Shown one piece after another: positions 1 to 8,305 of a DNA stretch of 24,377 nucleotides. Numbering within the stretch: the stretch's first letter is position 1; each line of letters opens with the position of its first letter. The stretch comes from an uncultured Clostridium sp. (lineage in GTDB: Bacteria; Bacillota; Clostridia; Lachnospirales; Lachnospiraceae): positions 1-24,377 of the forward strand of contig CATWBR010000005.1 of assembly GCA_958349075.1 (NCBI GenBank), read 5' to 3'. A program made the translations under genes and the position numbers. The notes under the pieces were generated by a model, which was given only the letters and a program-made list of their open reading frames with translations, did no database searches and was not told the DNA's origin.

Positions 1-34
1 CGGGAACTAGAATTAAAATAACAACCGGCGGGGG

Positions 35-70
35 CCTCGGGCAGAAATGAACTGCCCGGGGGATTTGTTT
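35..70 (+). terminator. Intrinsic terminator of an upstream gene
   Basis: A 10-bp GC-rich stem (35-44 with 52-61, one G:T wobble) closes a 7-base loop and is followed by a T-rich run (64-76). This is the form of a Rho-independent terminator. It probably ends a plus-strand gene left of the window. The glf promoter starts within its tail, so the glycan operon appears to be transcriptionally separate. Confidence 0.65.
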
Positions 71-96
71 ACTTTTGCCATAAAGTATAGTAAAAT
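68..96 (+). promoter_or_regulatory. Candidate promoter of the glycan operon
   Basis: TTTACT (68-73) and TAAAAT (91-96) are separated by exactly 17 bases, matching a sigma-A promoter at 4/6 and 5/6 positions. Transcription would start near 103, giving a leader of about 32 bases that carries the GGAGG ribosome binding site (118-122) of glf. It lies directly after the terminator hairpin. No operator-like repeat is visible next to it. Confidence 0.5.
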
Positions 97-134
97 AGGG
101 AATCATGTAATTACAATGGAGGTTTTCTGCGCTG

Positions 135-1247
135 ATGAAAAAATACGATTATCTTTTGGTAGGAAGCGGTCTTTATGCGGCGGTATTCGCCTGGATGGCC
201 GGAAAGAACGGAAAGAAATGTCTTGTAATAGAGAAAAGAGATCATATCGGAGGCAATATTTACTGCCGTGAAGTAGAGGGAATCCGTGTCCATCAGTATG
301 GAGCCCACATTTTTCATACATCAAACAGTGAGGTATGGGATTTTGTAAATCAGTTTACAGAGTTTAACCGCTATACCAACAGCCCGGTGGCCAATTATAA
401 CGGAGAGATGTACAATATGCCGTTTAATATGAATACGTTCAGCAAAATGTGGGGAATTTCCAGGCCGGATGAAGCCAGGGCCATCATCGAGGAGCAGAAA
501 AAAGCCGTTCCCGGGGAGCCGGAGAATCTGGAAGAGCAGGCAATCAAGCTGGTCGGTACGGATATTTATAAAAAGCTGGTAAAGGGTTACACGGAAAAGC
601 AGTGGGGGCGTGACTGTAAAGAGCTCCCGGCATTCATTATCCGCCGCCTTCCGGTGCGTTTTACCTATGATAATAACTATTTTAACGATCCTTATCAGGG
701 AATCCCAAAAGATGGTTATAATGCAATTATAGAGAAACTTTTTGACGGCTGTGAAATCAGAACCGGCGTGGATTATCTGGAGAACAGGGAAAATTACGAC
801 GGGCTTGCCGAAAAGACCGTATACACGGGTATGATTGACGCCTACTATGATTACCGTTTCGGAAACCTGGAATACAGGAGCCTGAGGTTTGAGTCGGAGC
901 TTCTGGACACAGACAACTATCAGGGAGTGGCCGTGGTCAATTATACGGATCGGGAAACGCCGTTTACAAGAATGATCGAGCACAAGCACTTTGAGTTCGG
1001 AACCCAGCCGAAGACCGTCGTCACCCGGGAATATCCCGAGGACTGGAAGATGGGCATGGAACCTTATTATCCGGTAAACGATGAAAAAAACCAGGAGCTT
1101 TACGGAAAATATGCCGAACTGTCGGCAGGTGAGAAGAATGTCATTTTCGGAGGCCGTCTGGCAGAGTATAAATACTATGACATGGATAAGGTGATTGAAT
1201 CGGCGCTGAAGCGTGCGAAAGAGGAATTTGGCGATGGACAGCAATAA
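135..1247 (+). CDS. glf: UDP-galactopyranose mutase
   Basis: This flavoenzyme interconverts UDP-galactopyranose and UDP-galactofuranose in the cytoplasm and supplies galactofuranose (Galf) for surface glycans. The 370-residue length is normal for bacterial Glf. Residues 5-40 form the FAD-binding Rossmann segment (YDYLLVGSGLYAAVFA, then EKRDHIGGN). The family signatures EKQWG, IRRLPVRF and NYFNDPYQGIPKDGY follow in the middle. The ATG has GGAGG 12 bases upstream. It is the first gene after a promoter, and its end overlaps the following licD-like gene by 14 bases, so the two are probably co-translated. Its presence strongly suggests that the glycan made by this operon contains Galf. The family assignment is firm; which glycosyltransferase uses the product is unknown. 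Confidence 0.95.
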   Translation: MKKYDYLLVGSGLYAAVFAWMAGKNGKKCLVIEKRDHIGGNIYCREVEGIRVHQYGAHIFHTSNSEVWDFVNQFTEFNRYTNSPVANYNGEMYNMPFNMNTFSKMWGISRPDEARAIIEEQKKAVPGEPENLEEQAIKLVGTDIYKKLVKGYTEKQWGRDCKELPAFIIRRLPVRFTYDNNYFNDPYQGIPKDGYNAIIEKLFDGCEIRTGVDYLENRENYDGLAEKTVYTGMIDAYYDYRFGNLEYRSLRFESELLDTDNYQGVAVVNYTDRETPFTRMIEHKHFEFGTQPKTVVTREYPEDWKMGMEPYYPVNDEKNQELYGKYAELSAGEKNVIFGGRLAEYKYYDMDKVIESALKRAKEEFGDGQQ

Positions 1248-2121
1248 AACAGCGGGCAGCGGACAGGGCAAGTTCTACGAGCCGGAAGTTCTCGCCCGCC
1301 TGCAGCAGGAAATTCTTTCGATACTCGACGATTTCCTGAAAATATGTGAGGAATACCATCTGGAATATTTCGGCATCGCCGGAACCGGGATCGGTGCCAT
1401 CAGACACAGGGGTTTTATCCCCTGGGATGATGACATCGATATTGCCATGCCCAGAAAGGACTTTGAAAAGTTCCTGAAACTCGTGCAGAAGAAGATGGGC
1501 GATAAGTATCTGGTCCTGAATGCAAAGACATGTCCGCAGTACCCTCTGATGACTACGCGTCTGGTAAAACGCGGAACCGTATTTATTGAAGAGGTGATGA
1601 AGGATGTGGACTGCCCCTTCGGTATTTTTCTGGATCTCTATGTGCTGGACAATGTTTCCGACAACCCATTTATGTATCAGGTGCAGTCCTGGGCAGCGTG
1701 GTTTGTCAGTAAACTGATGATCCTGCGGTGCATCCCGAGGCCGACGCTGGCACAGAAAGGTTTTAAGGCCGCCCTTATCTGGTCGGTCTGCAGTTTTGTC
1801 AACAAATGCATGAACCTGCTCCATGTATCGCCGGAGGGCCTGCGAAGAAGCTGTGAGGCGGTCTGCAGAAGATATGAAAAACGGAAGACAGACAGGATGG
1901 CCTTCCTCCCCGACACCAGCCCGTACTGGAATCTGGTGGATAAGAGAAAATACCATCCGTTAAAGAAAATGGAATTTGAAGGCAGAATGATAAACTTCCC
2001 CGGCAATATAGAAGAAATGCTTACCAATATGTACGGTGACTATATGGAACTGCCGCCGGTGGAGAAGAGAAAAACCCATTATCCTTACCGGTTGATCTTT
2101 TCAGGCGATCGGGATGCCTGA
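1234..2121 (+). CDS. LicD-family phosphotransferase
   Basis: LicD-family proteins transfer a phospho-amino group (phosphocholine in pneumococcus and Haemophilus) from a CDP/CMP carrier onto sugars of teichoic acid or other surface glycans. The nucleotidyltransferase-fold signature is clear at residues 50-70: GTGIGAIRHRG followed by PWDDDIDIAM, whose aspartates (65-67, 69) should bind metal. The length of 295 residues is typical. I chose the ATG at 1234 because GAGG sits 9 bases upstream. A GTG at 1213 in the same frame would add seven residues but lacks a good binding site. It overlaps glf by 14 bases. Three genes on lies a LicC/PntC-like cytidylyltransferase that could make its donor. No choline kinase or choline transporter is visible, so the group transferred is open (see the AEP hypothesis). 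Confidence 0.88.
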   Translation: MDSNKTAGSGQGKFYEPEVLARLQQEILSILDDFLKICEEYHLEYFGIAGTGIGAIRHRGFIPWDDDIDIAMPRKDFEKFLKLVQKKMGDKYLVLNAKTCPQYPLMTTRLVKRGTVFIEEVMKDVDCPFGIFLDLYVLDNVSDNPFMYQVQSWAAWFVSKLMILRCIPRPTLAQKGFKAALIWSVCSFVNKCMNLLHVSPEGLRRSCEAVCRRYEKRKTDRMAFLPDTSPYWNLVDKRKYHPLKKMEFEGRMINFPGNIEEMLTNMYGDYMELPPVEKRKTHYPYRLIFSGDRDA

Positions 2122-2185
2122 ACTTAAGCACGGAATTACGAAGCAAACCCGGCAGTAAAAAATACAGGAAAGACAGGTAACAGCC

Positions 2186-3469
2186 ATGAACTTACTCAGA
2201 ACCCTCCTCATCGGAGGAGACGACAATCTGGAAAAACGGAATATGGCCTGGAATATGCTGGGGAGCCTTCTCTATGCATTTGCCTCAATGGTTCTGTCGA
2301 TTGTTGTAATACAGATTGTCGGCGAGGATGAGGGAGGAATCTTCAGTTTCGCGTTCTCTGCCTTCGGACAGCATATGTTTATGGTTGCCTACTTCGGAAT
2401 GAGGCCGTTTCACATTACGGATATCGGAAGACGCTATACATTCGGCGAGTACCTCCGCCTCCGGTTTGTGACCTGCGGCGGTGCTCTTGCATTCGGCCTG
2501 ATTTATGTGCTTTTCAACCAGGACAGCTATACTTATGTAAAAACCATGACCGTCATTCTGATGGTCTGCTACAAAGTGATCGATGGTTTTGCCGACGTAT
2601 ATGAAGCGGAGTTCCAGAGAAACGGAAGACTGTATCTGACGGGAAAATCCAATACGTTCCGGACGCTTCTTTCGGCAGGCTGCTTCATCGGGTGTCTGAT
2701 GATGACCCGCAACCTGGTGCTTTCCTGTATGGTATCGGTGATTGCCCAGATTCTGGGAGTCCTGATATTTAATATTTCCGTCATCGGAGAATTGCCGCAG
2801 GTGGACTGGAGCTGCCGAAAAGGCAGATGCACTCTGCTGTTTCAGGAGAATTTTGTCCTGTTCTTATCGGCAATTATTGATTTCTATGTATTTTCCGCTT
2901 CCAAATATGCAATAGAGGGAAATATGCTGAACAAAGATCAGGCTATTTTTGGAGCGATATTTATGCCGACCAGCGTGATTAACCTGGTAGCCGGATTTGT
3001 TATCAGACCGTATATCACAAAACTTTCCCTGGTATGGGAGAACCGTGAATTTACAAATTTTGCAGGGGTAATCGGGCGGCTGGCCGCCATCATAGCGGGA
3101 CTCACGGTGCTGGCTATGGGAGGCGCGTGGTTCCTCGGCATTCCGGTGCTGAGCATGCTGTATCCGAAGCTTGGGTACGCACTGTCCGCCAGCCGTCTGC
3201 CGCTGCTTTTAATTATCCTGGGCGGAGCATTTAACGCCTATATCAACCTGTTTTATTATTCGCTTGTCATTATGCAGAAGCGCAGGCATATCTTTGTTAT
3301 TTATGCGCTGGTGGCGGTAATGGCGGTTGTGATTTCCGCACCGTTTGTAAGATGGATGGGAATCCTTGGCGGAGCGATGTCTTACCTGATACTGATGTTT
3401 ACGCTGACGGTCTGCTTCGGACTGACGGCACTCCGGTTTTTCAGAAAAGAGAGGAAGAGCGCGAGATGA
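2186..3469 (+). CDS. MOP-superfamily polysaccharide flippase
   Basis: A 427-residue integral membrane protein with about 12 hydrophobic segments spread over its whole length, short polar loops and a basic C-terminus (RFFRKERKSAR). The N-terminal segment (NMAWNMLGSLLYAFASMVLS) resembles the start of Wzx-like or oligosaccharide-repeat flippases, which move lipid-linked repeat units across the membrane. The family diverges strongly, so the call rests on topology, length and neighbours. The ATG follows a weak AGG-type site (GACAGGTAACAGCC), 64 bases after the licD-like stop. Its stop overlaps the next ATG in ATGA, indicating translational coupling. It is the only obvious exporter in the operon, and no ABC-type exporter is present. 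Confidence 0.8.
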   Translation: MNLLRTLLIGGDDNLEKRNMAWNMLGSLLYAFASMVLSIVVIQIVGEDEGGIFSFAFSAFGQHMFMVAYFGMRPFHITDIGRRYTFGEYLRLRFVTCGGALAFGLIYVLFNQDSYTYVKTMTVILMVCYKVIDGFADVYEAEFQRNGRLYLTGKSNTFRTLLSAGCFIGCLMMTRNLVLSCMVSVIAQILGVLIFNISVIGELPQVDWSCRKGRCTLLFQENFVLFLSAIIDFYVFSASKYAIEGNMLNKDQAIFGAIFMPTSVINLVAGFVIRPYITKLSLVWENREFTNFAGVIGRLAAIIAGLTVLAMGGAWFLGIPVLSMLYPKLGYALSASRLPLLLIILGGAFNAYINLFYYSLVIMQKRRHIFVIYALVAVMAVVISAPFVRWMGILGGAMSYLILMFTLTVCFGLTALRFFRKERKSAR

Positions 3470-4557
3470 TTAATTTTACGGTAGGTCCTGTTCAAATGGA
3501 TGAGGAAATCAGGAGAATCGGAGCGGAAGAAATTCCGTATTTCCGCACCCCTGAATTTTCCGCGCTGATGAAGGAAAATGAAGGCCTGATGAACCGGTTT
3601 ATGAAAGCCGGCGAGGGGGCCAGAACCGTGTTTTTAACCGGTTCGGGTACCGCGGCGATGGAAGCCGCCGTGATCAATCTTTTTACGAAGCAGGACAGGC
3701 TTCTGGTTGTAAACGGGGGCAGCTTCGGCGCGCGTTTCGTCAGGATTTGTCAAATCCATGGCATCCCTTATGATGAAATCCGGCTGGAGGCAGGAAAAAA
3801 GCTTACAAAAGAACATTTGGAGAATAAAGCCGAAAGAGGCTATACCGGATTCCTTGTCAATGTGCATGAGACATCGACGGGCGTTCACTATGATATGGAG
3901 TTAATCAGCCGTTTCTGCAGGGAAAACCGCATATGGCTGGTGGTGGATGCGATCAGTTCGTTTCTGGCGGATGAATTTCTGATGGAAAAGTGGGGCGTGG
4001 ATCTGGTTCTGACCGGTTCCCAGAAAGCCCTTGCCCTCCCGCCGGGAATCGCCGCGATTGTGATGAATGAGCGGACCGTAAGGCGCGTGGAGGAATCACA
4101 GGTGGAATCACTTTATTTCAACCTGAAGGACTATCTGAAAGACGGGGAGCGCGGACAGACGCCTTTTACTCCTGCGGTCGGTATCTTAATTCAGATGAAC
4201 AGGCGTCTTAAGAGGATAGAAGAAAAGGGTCTTGTGGAGGAGCAGGAGCGGATAAAGGAATTGGCGGAGGATTTCAGACAGAAGATAAAAGGCCTTCCGT
4301 TTAAGATCGTCTCAGAGGCGCTGTCGTCTGCGGAGACGCCTCTTGCCCCAACCGGTAAGCTCCAAGGCGGAAATCCAGTATCGGCGTACCGGATATTCGA
4401 GATCCTGAAAGACGAGTATGGAATTTTCGTATGTCCGAACGGGGGAGAACTGGCGGAGAAGGTTTTCCGGGTAGGCCATATCGGACACCTTACGAAAGAA
4501 GATAACCAAAAACTGGTGGATGCATTGAAAGATATGCAGGACAGGGGGCTTTTGTGA
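3466..4557 (+). CDS. Class V aminotransferase, AEP-transaminase-like
   Basis: A 363-residue PLP-dependent aminotransferase of the alanine-glyoxylate / serine-pyruvate / 2-aminoethylphosphonate (PhnW) group. Visible features are the N-terminal substrate-site motif TVGP (residues 4-8), the cofactor-contact segment TGSGTAAMEA, VHETSTG, the cofactor Asp161 in VVDAISSF, and the Schiff-base Lys187 in TGSQKAL. An RVGHIGH motif near the C-terminus resembles the RIGNIGE region of PhnW. It starts in a 4-base ATGA overlap with the flippase, behind GAGAGGA, and overlaps the next gene by 4 bases. Direct pairing with a LicC/PntC-like nucleotidyltransferase and a LicD transferase suggests that it makes the amino group of a glycan substituent, possibly AEP. 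The substrate is inferred from context; an alanine or serine transaminase cannot be excluded. Confidence 0.78.
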   Translation: MINFTVGPVQMDEEIRRIGAEEIPYFRTPEFSALMKENEGLMNRFMKAGEGARTVFLTGSGTAAMEAAVINLFTKQDRLLVVNGGSFGARFVRICQIHGIPYDEIRLEAGKKLTKEHLENKAERGYTGFLVNVHETSTGVHYDMELISRFCRENRIWLVVDAISSFLADEFLMEKWGVDLVLTGSQKALALPPGIAAIVMNERTVRRVEESQVESLYFNLKDYLKDGERGQTPFTPAVGILIQMNRRLKRIEEKGLVEEQERIKELAEDFRQKIKGLPFKIVSEALSSAETPLAPTGKLQGGNPVSAYRIFEILKDEYGIFVCPNGGELAEKVFRVGHIGHLTKEDNQKLVDALKDMQDRGLL

Positions 4558-5273
4558 AAGTACTGATTTTAGCGGCGGGCAGAGGAACGAGAATATCGCG
4601 TTACCTTTCGGGCAATCCGAAGTGCACGGTGGATATCGGGGAAGGCCAGTGCCTGATCCGGTACACGGTGGAACTTCTCAAATCCAGGGGAATCCGGGAA
4701 ATCGGGCTGGTTCTCGGATATAAAGCACAGGTAATCCGGGATGTTTTGAAGGGACAGGATGTTTCATTTTATTATAATCCCTTTTATGACGTTACCAACA
4801 GTATTGCCTCCGCCTGGTTTGCAAAGGACTTCCTCACGGGCGGGGACCTGTTGATCATGAACGGGGACGTCTATCTGGAGGAGCGTCTTCTGGACCGGAT
4901 TCTGAAGGAAACGAAAAGCCCGGTGATGTTTGCCGATGAGAGCCGGAAAGAGACGGCGGACTACAAGTTTTATTATGAAAATGGAATTTTGAAAAAATAC
5001 GGAAAAGAACTGGAGGGCGGCGACATCACCGGCGAGTATATTGGAATCGGCCGCTTTACAGAGGAATTTCTGCCCGGTTTTGTAAGAAGAATGGAAGAGA
5101 TGATAGACCGCCAGGAGCATTCCGTCTGGTGGGAGAATGTAATATACAGCATGACGGAGGAGCAGCCCGTTTATGTGGAGGACGTGGGCGGCCACTTCTG
5201 GGCTGAGGTGGACTATATCGAGGATTATGAGCGGATTCTGGAACACAGAGGCGTGGAGAAGATTGTAAGATAG
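4554..5273 (+). CDS. LicC/PntC-like nucleotidyltransferase
   Basis: A 239-residue sugar-nucleotidyltransferase-fold protein. The nucleotide-binding signature is at the N-terminus (LAAGRGTRI, residues 6-14, then NPKCTVDIG), the metal-binding aspartate is in MNGDVYLEE (Asp105), and a second acidic cluster EVDYIEDYERI lies near the C-terminus. Length and organisation match LicC (CTP:phosphocholine cytidylyltransferase) and PntC (CTP:AEP cytidylyltransferase). It begins with GTG in a GTGA overlap with the aminotransferase, with AGGGGG just upstream. The likely role is to make a CMP- or CDP-activated amino-phospho(no) donor for the LicD protein encoded upstream. A plain hexose-1-phosphate nucleotidyltransferase is less likely because the protein is short and lacks the longer RmlA/GalU C-terminal part. 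Confidence 0.8.
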   Translation: MKVLILAAGRGTRISRYLSGNPKCTVDIGEGQCLIRYTVELLKSRGIREIGLVLGYKAQVIRDVLKGQDVSFYYNPFYDVTNSIASAWFAKDFLTGGDLLIMNGDVYLEERLLDRILKETKSPVMFADESRKETADYKFYYENGILKKYGKELEGGDITGEYIGIGRFTEEFLPGFVRRMEEMIDRQEHSVWWENVIYSMTEEQPVYVEDVGGHFWAEVDYIEDYERILEHRGVEKIVR

Positions 5274-5311
5274 GGCTCAGAAATAAGAAATATCAGGCAG
5301 GTAAAACTTTG

Positions 5312-7390
5312 ATGGCAGAGCTTTTAAAGAGGAATAAAAAGAAAAATCCCCCCCGGGAAAGCATTCAAAAGGAAGGCGGCAGGACTAGCAGCCCCAAAAC
5401 GGCGGCTCAAGGGGAAGGAAAAGGCACACACACAATCAATCACAGGCAAGGTATAAAAAAACTGGCGCTTACCGCACTGGTTGTGCTTGTCATGGGAATT
5501 TTTCTAGAGGTTCTCTGTAATCTGCCGCTTATCCGTGCCAATTCAGGGAAGAGCCAGGGAAGTTTCATTGTGGATATGAACCGTGTTACCTATGAAGGGT
5601 TCCATGATGAGAATGGAAAACTTATATTTGACGGGGAAAACGGAAAAATCCGCGTGCCGCTTGATGGACAGTTTGTGGGGAAATTCTGCTATTCCTATGA
5701 GTATGACGGTCTGTTGAACACCACGGTTAAGGTGGGTGTTTACAATGATTACGGTGAGCTGAGGGAACGCGATATCCTGACGGTTGAGGACAGGAACAGC
5801 AAAAATGTGAAAAATTCCTGGATTCCGGTGGGCAGGAGGGCAGAGTATGCGGAAATCTATGTCTTCCGGGAGATTCTCGATGAGCCGGGACTTTCCTATA
5901 TTGATTTTAAGGCCATGCCGCTTTGCATCACGGGATTTGAAGCCGTCACGGCGCCGTCGGCCAACTGGTACAGGCTGTGCTTTTTCTGGTGTCTATTCGG
6001 CATCGGAGCAATGCTTATTTTTTACAGGGAGTATATCGGAAAACGGATTGAGATTGGCTTTCTGATTATTTCCATCAGCGTGGGAACACTTCTTTCCCTG
6101 TCCCTTCCGGCCAACAAGGTGAGCTGGGATGAGGAGGTTCATTTTTCCCAGAGTTTCTGGATGTCCAACTACAGGACGCCGGTCTCGGTGTCACCGGCAA
6201 TTACCCAGGAGTTTATTGCAGGGATCGACACGTGGCCGTACAACCAGCCGGAAACGTCCGAGGAACAAAAAGAATTTGACAATTATCTGGACTTAGCAGG
6301 TGATTACAGGAATGGCGGAATCACCTGGAGTGCGGATTTAAATAAAACGATTTTTACCGGGTATGCAGGGGAAGCGCTGTTTTTAAAGGCAGGGCAGCTT
6401 TTCCACCTTCCGTTTTCACTGGTGTACAAGCTTGGAAGGCTGGGAAATCTTTTCATTTACTGCATTGCCCTCTATTTTGCCATAAAGAAAACGCCGGTTG
6501 GCAAGGGCATTATGGTTTTTCTGGGCCTGATGCCGGAGCCGATGATGCTGGCCGGGGTCTACTCCTATGATCCGACCGTGACGGCATTTATGTATCTCTC
6601 ATTCGCATATATTCTGTCGGCGATTCTGGAACCGGATAAAAAAATCACCTGGAAAGATTATGCGGTTATTATGCTGGCCTTCTTCTGGGGATGCAGAATC
6701 AAGGCGGTCTATGCGCCGTTACTTCTGGTCGGACTCCTGATACCCGACGAGCATTTCAGAAGCCGCAGGGAGAAGCTGCTCATGAAGGGCGGCATGGTTC
6801 TGCTGTGCCTGGGTCTGATGGCTTCCTTTGCCCTTCCGGTAATCTTTTCGCCCAGTGAGACGGGGGATGTGAGGGGCGATAACACCAGCGAGGCGGGACA
6901 GATGTCCTATGTGCTCGGGCATCCCGTTACTTATGCAAAAATACTGATACAGAATATCTGGAATACCCTGCCTTCCTATGTGATCGGGGAAAAATCCCTG
7001 GGACTTTTGGGGCATCAGGGAGAAGTATCCTTTCCATGGCTGATTTATGCGGGTTCGGCGGCAGTTATCCTCACCGGAGGACAGTCTTCCTGTGGAAAAC
7101 GTCTGGATTGGAAGCAGAAATTGTGGATATTCATCCTGGCTTCGGCCGCGGTTGTCCTGGTCTGGACCTCGATGTATGTGATTTTCACGACACCTGGCAA
7201 TACTTATATTGACGGAGTTCAGGGGCGCTATTATATTCCGTTCCTGTTCCTTTTGTGGCTGGTTCTGAACCCAAAGTGGGTTACGGTCCATTTGAAAAAC
7301 AGGGATTATTACAGTCTTGTGCTGGCGCTCTCAGGAGGAATGCTGCTGGCGGTCTACTATATGAATGTGCTGCAGAAATTCTGCCTGTAG
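5312..7390 (+). CDS. DUF2142 family multi-spanning membrane protein
   Basis: A 692-residue membrane protein. Residues 1-45 are very hydrophilic and basic. A first membrane segment (about 50-70) leads into an extracellular region (about 75-215), then roughly ten hydrophobic helices. Diagnostic motifs are SWDEEVHF (271-278) and MPEPMMLAGVYSYDPTV, which match the DUF2142 family found in surface-polysaccharide loci. The acidic motif in the first large loop after the helices begin recalls GT-C glycosyltransferases that use polyprenyl-phosphate sugars, but this is inferred from topology, not demonstrated. I chose the ATG at 5312 over the overlapping TTG at 5309. The spacing to the previous gene is 38 bases. 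A DPM1-like enzyme downstream could supply its donor. Confidence 0.82.
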   Translation: MAELLKRNKKKNPPRESIQKEGGRTSSPKTAAQGEGKGTHTINHRQGIKKLALTALVVLVMGIFLEVLCNLPLIRANSGKSQGSFIVDMNRVTYEGFHDENGKLIFDGENGKIRVPLDGQFVGKFCYSYEYDGLLNTTVKVGVYNDYGELRERDILTVEDRNSKNVKNSWIPVGRRAEYAEIYVFREILDEPGLSYIDFKAMPLCITGFEAVTAPSANWYRLCFFWCLFGIGAMLIFYREYIGKRIEIGFLIISISVGTLLSLSLPANKVSWDEEVHFSQSFWMSNYRTPVSVSPAITQEFIAGIDTWPYNQPETSEEQKEFDNYLDLAGDYRNGGITWSADLNKTIFTGYAGEALFLKAGQLFHLPFSLVYKLGRLGNLFIYCIALYFAIKKTPVGKGIMVFLGLMPEPMMLAGVYSYDPTVTAFMYLSFAYILSAILEPDKKITWKDYAVIMLAFFWGCRIKAVYAPLLLVGLLIPDEHFRSRREKLLMKGGMVLLCLGLMASFALPVIFSPSETGDVRGDNTSEAGQMSYVLGHPVTYAKILIQNIWNTLPSYVIGEKSLGLLGHQGEVSFPWLIYAGSAAVILTGGQSSCGKRLDWKQKLWIFILASAAVVLVWTSMYVIFTTPGNTYIDGVQGRYYIPFLFLLWLVLNPKWVTVHLKNRDYYSLVLALSGGMLLAVYYMNVLQKFCL

Positions 7391-7432
7391 ACAGTAACAA
7401 GTAAATAAGCAGGGGAATAGAGGAGTGAGGAA

Positions 7433-8266
7433 ATGGAGAACGCAAAGAATGAATTCGATAAGGCCGGCCCGGTGCATACATTTGCCGTCTGCGCCTATAA
7501 AGATTCGCCCTACCTTGAGGCCTGCATCCGCTCCCTGAAAGAGCAGCAGGTGAAGACGGATGTGATCTGCTGCACTTCCACGCCAAGTCCCTATATCGAG
7601 AAAATCGCCGGGAAATACGGCGTTCCCCTGTATGTGCGGGATGGCGGGAGCAATATCAGGGAAGACTGGCTGTTTGCATACCACAGGGCAGAGGGGGAAC
7701 TGGTGACAATTGCCCACCAGGACGACGTATACAGGAGCGACTATACGAGGGAGCTGTTTAAGGCATATAAAAAATATCCCGACATGACGGTTTTTGTCAG
7801 TGATTATATGACGCTAAAGGTCACGGAGAAGGGGACGAGAGCCGAGTGCTTCAATACGGTCTGGCTGGTAAAGAAAATCCTGCGCCTGCCGCTGCGGCTT
7901 AAGTTTCTGTCCGGCGTGAGAGCGGTAAAACGAAGCAGTGTTATTTTCGGTAATTCGCTCTGCTGCCCGGCCTGCACTTATCAGAAAAGGATGACCGGCG
8001 GGGAGATGTTCAAATCGAAGTATGATTTTGCCCTGGATTGGGATAATCTCTATGAGCTGTCGGGACGGAGCGGCCGGTTTATCTGCGTGGAAAAACCGCT
8101 GATTGCATACCGCGTTCATGAGGGAGCGACGACAAAGGCCTGCATTGAAGATAACAGGCGTACAAAGGATGAGATGGCGATGTTTGAGAAAATGTGGCCG
8201 TCATGGATGGTAAAAATCCTGATGCACTTTTATATAAAGGCGTATGACGAGTATGAAAAGAGCTGA
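7433..8266 (+). CDS. Family 2 glycosyltransferase
   Basis: A 277-residue GT-A fold enzyme. The N-terminal strand and loop (TFAVCAYKDSPYLEACIRSLKEQ) form the nucleotide-sugar site, and the metal-binding DxD equivalent is HQDD at 95-98. No membrane helix precedes the domain; a weakly hydrophobic, basic C-terminal part may associate with the membrane. The start is well supported by GAGGAGTGAGG a few bases upstream of ATG. It presumably adds one sugar to the lipid-linked repeat unit in the cytoplasm. Sugar specificity cannot be read from sequence; with glf in the operon, a galactofuranosyltransferase is one option. Confidence 0.85.
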   Translation: MENAKNEFDKAGPVHTFAVCAYKDSPYLEACIRSLKEQQVKTDVICCTSTPSPYIEKIAGKYGVPLYVRDGGSNIREDWLFAYHRAEGELVTIAHQDDVYRSDYTRELFKAYKKYPDMTVFVSDYMTLKVTEKGTRAECFNTVWLVKKILRLPLRLKFLSGVRAVKRSSVIFGNSLCCPACTYQKRMTGGEMFKSKYDFALDWDNLYELSGRSGRFICVEKPLIAYRVHEGATTKACIEDNRRTKDEMAMFEKMWPSWMVKILMHFYIKAYDEYEKS

Positions 8267-8305
8267 CAGGACAGGGCCGCAGGGCCGGGAGGATAAAGGG
8301 ACGAA

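Noticed and set aside
1213..1233. Upstream GTG start for the LicD protein
   Set aside because: The ATG at 1234 has a properly spaced GAGG, and that binding site would lie inside the coding region of the longer form.
321..1271. A 316-codon open frame on the minus strand opposite glf
   Set aside because: The plus-strand protein is unmistakably UDP-galactopyranose mutase. The antisense frame shows no family signature or binding site.
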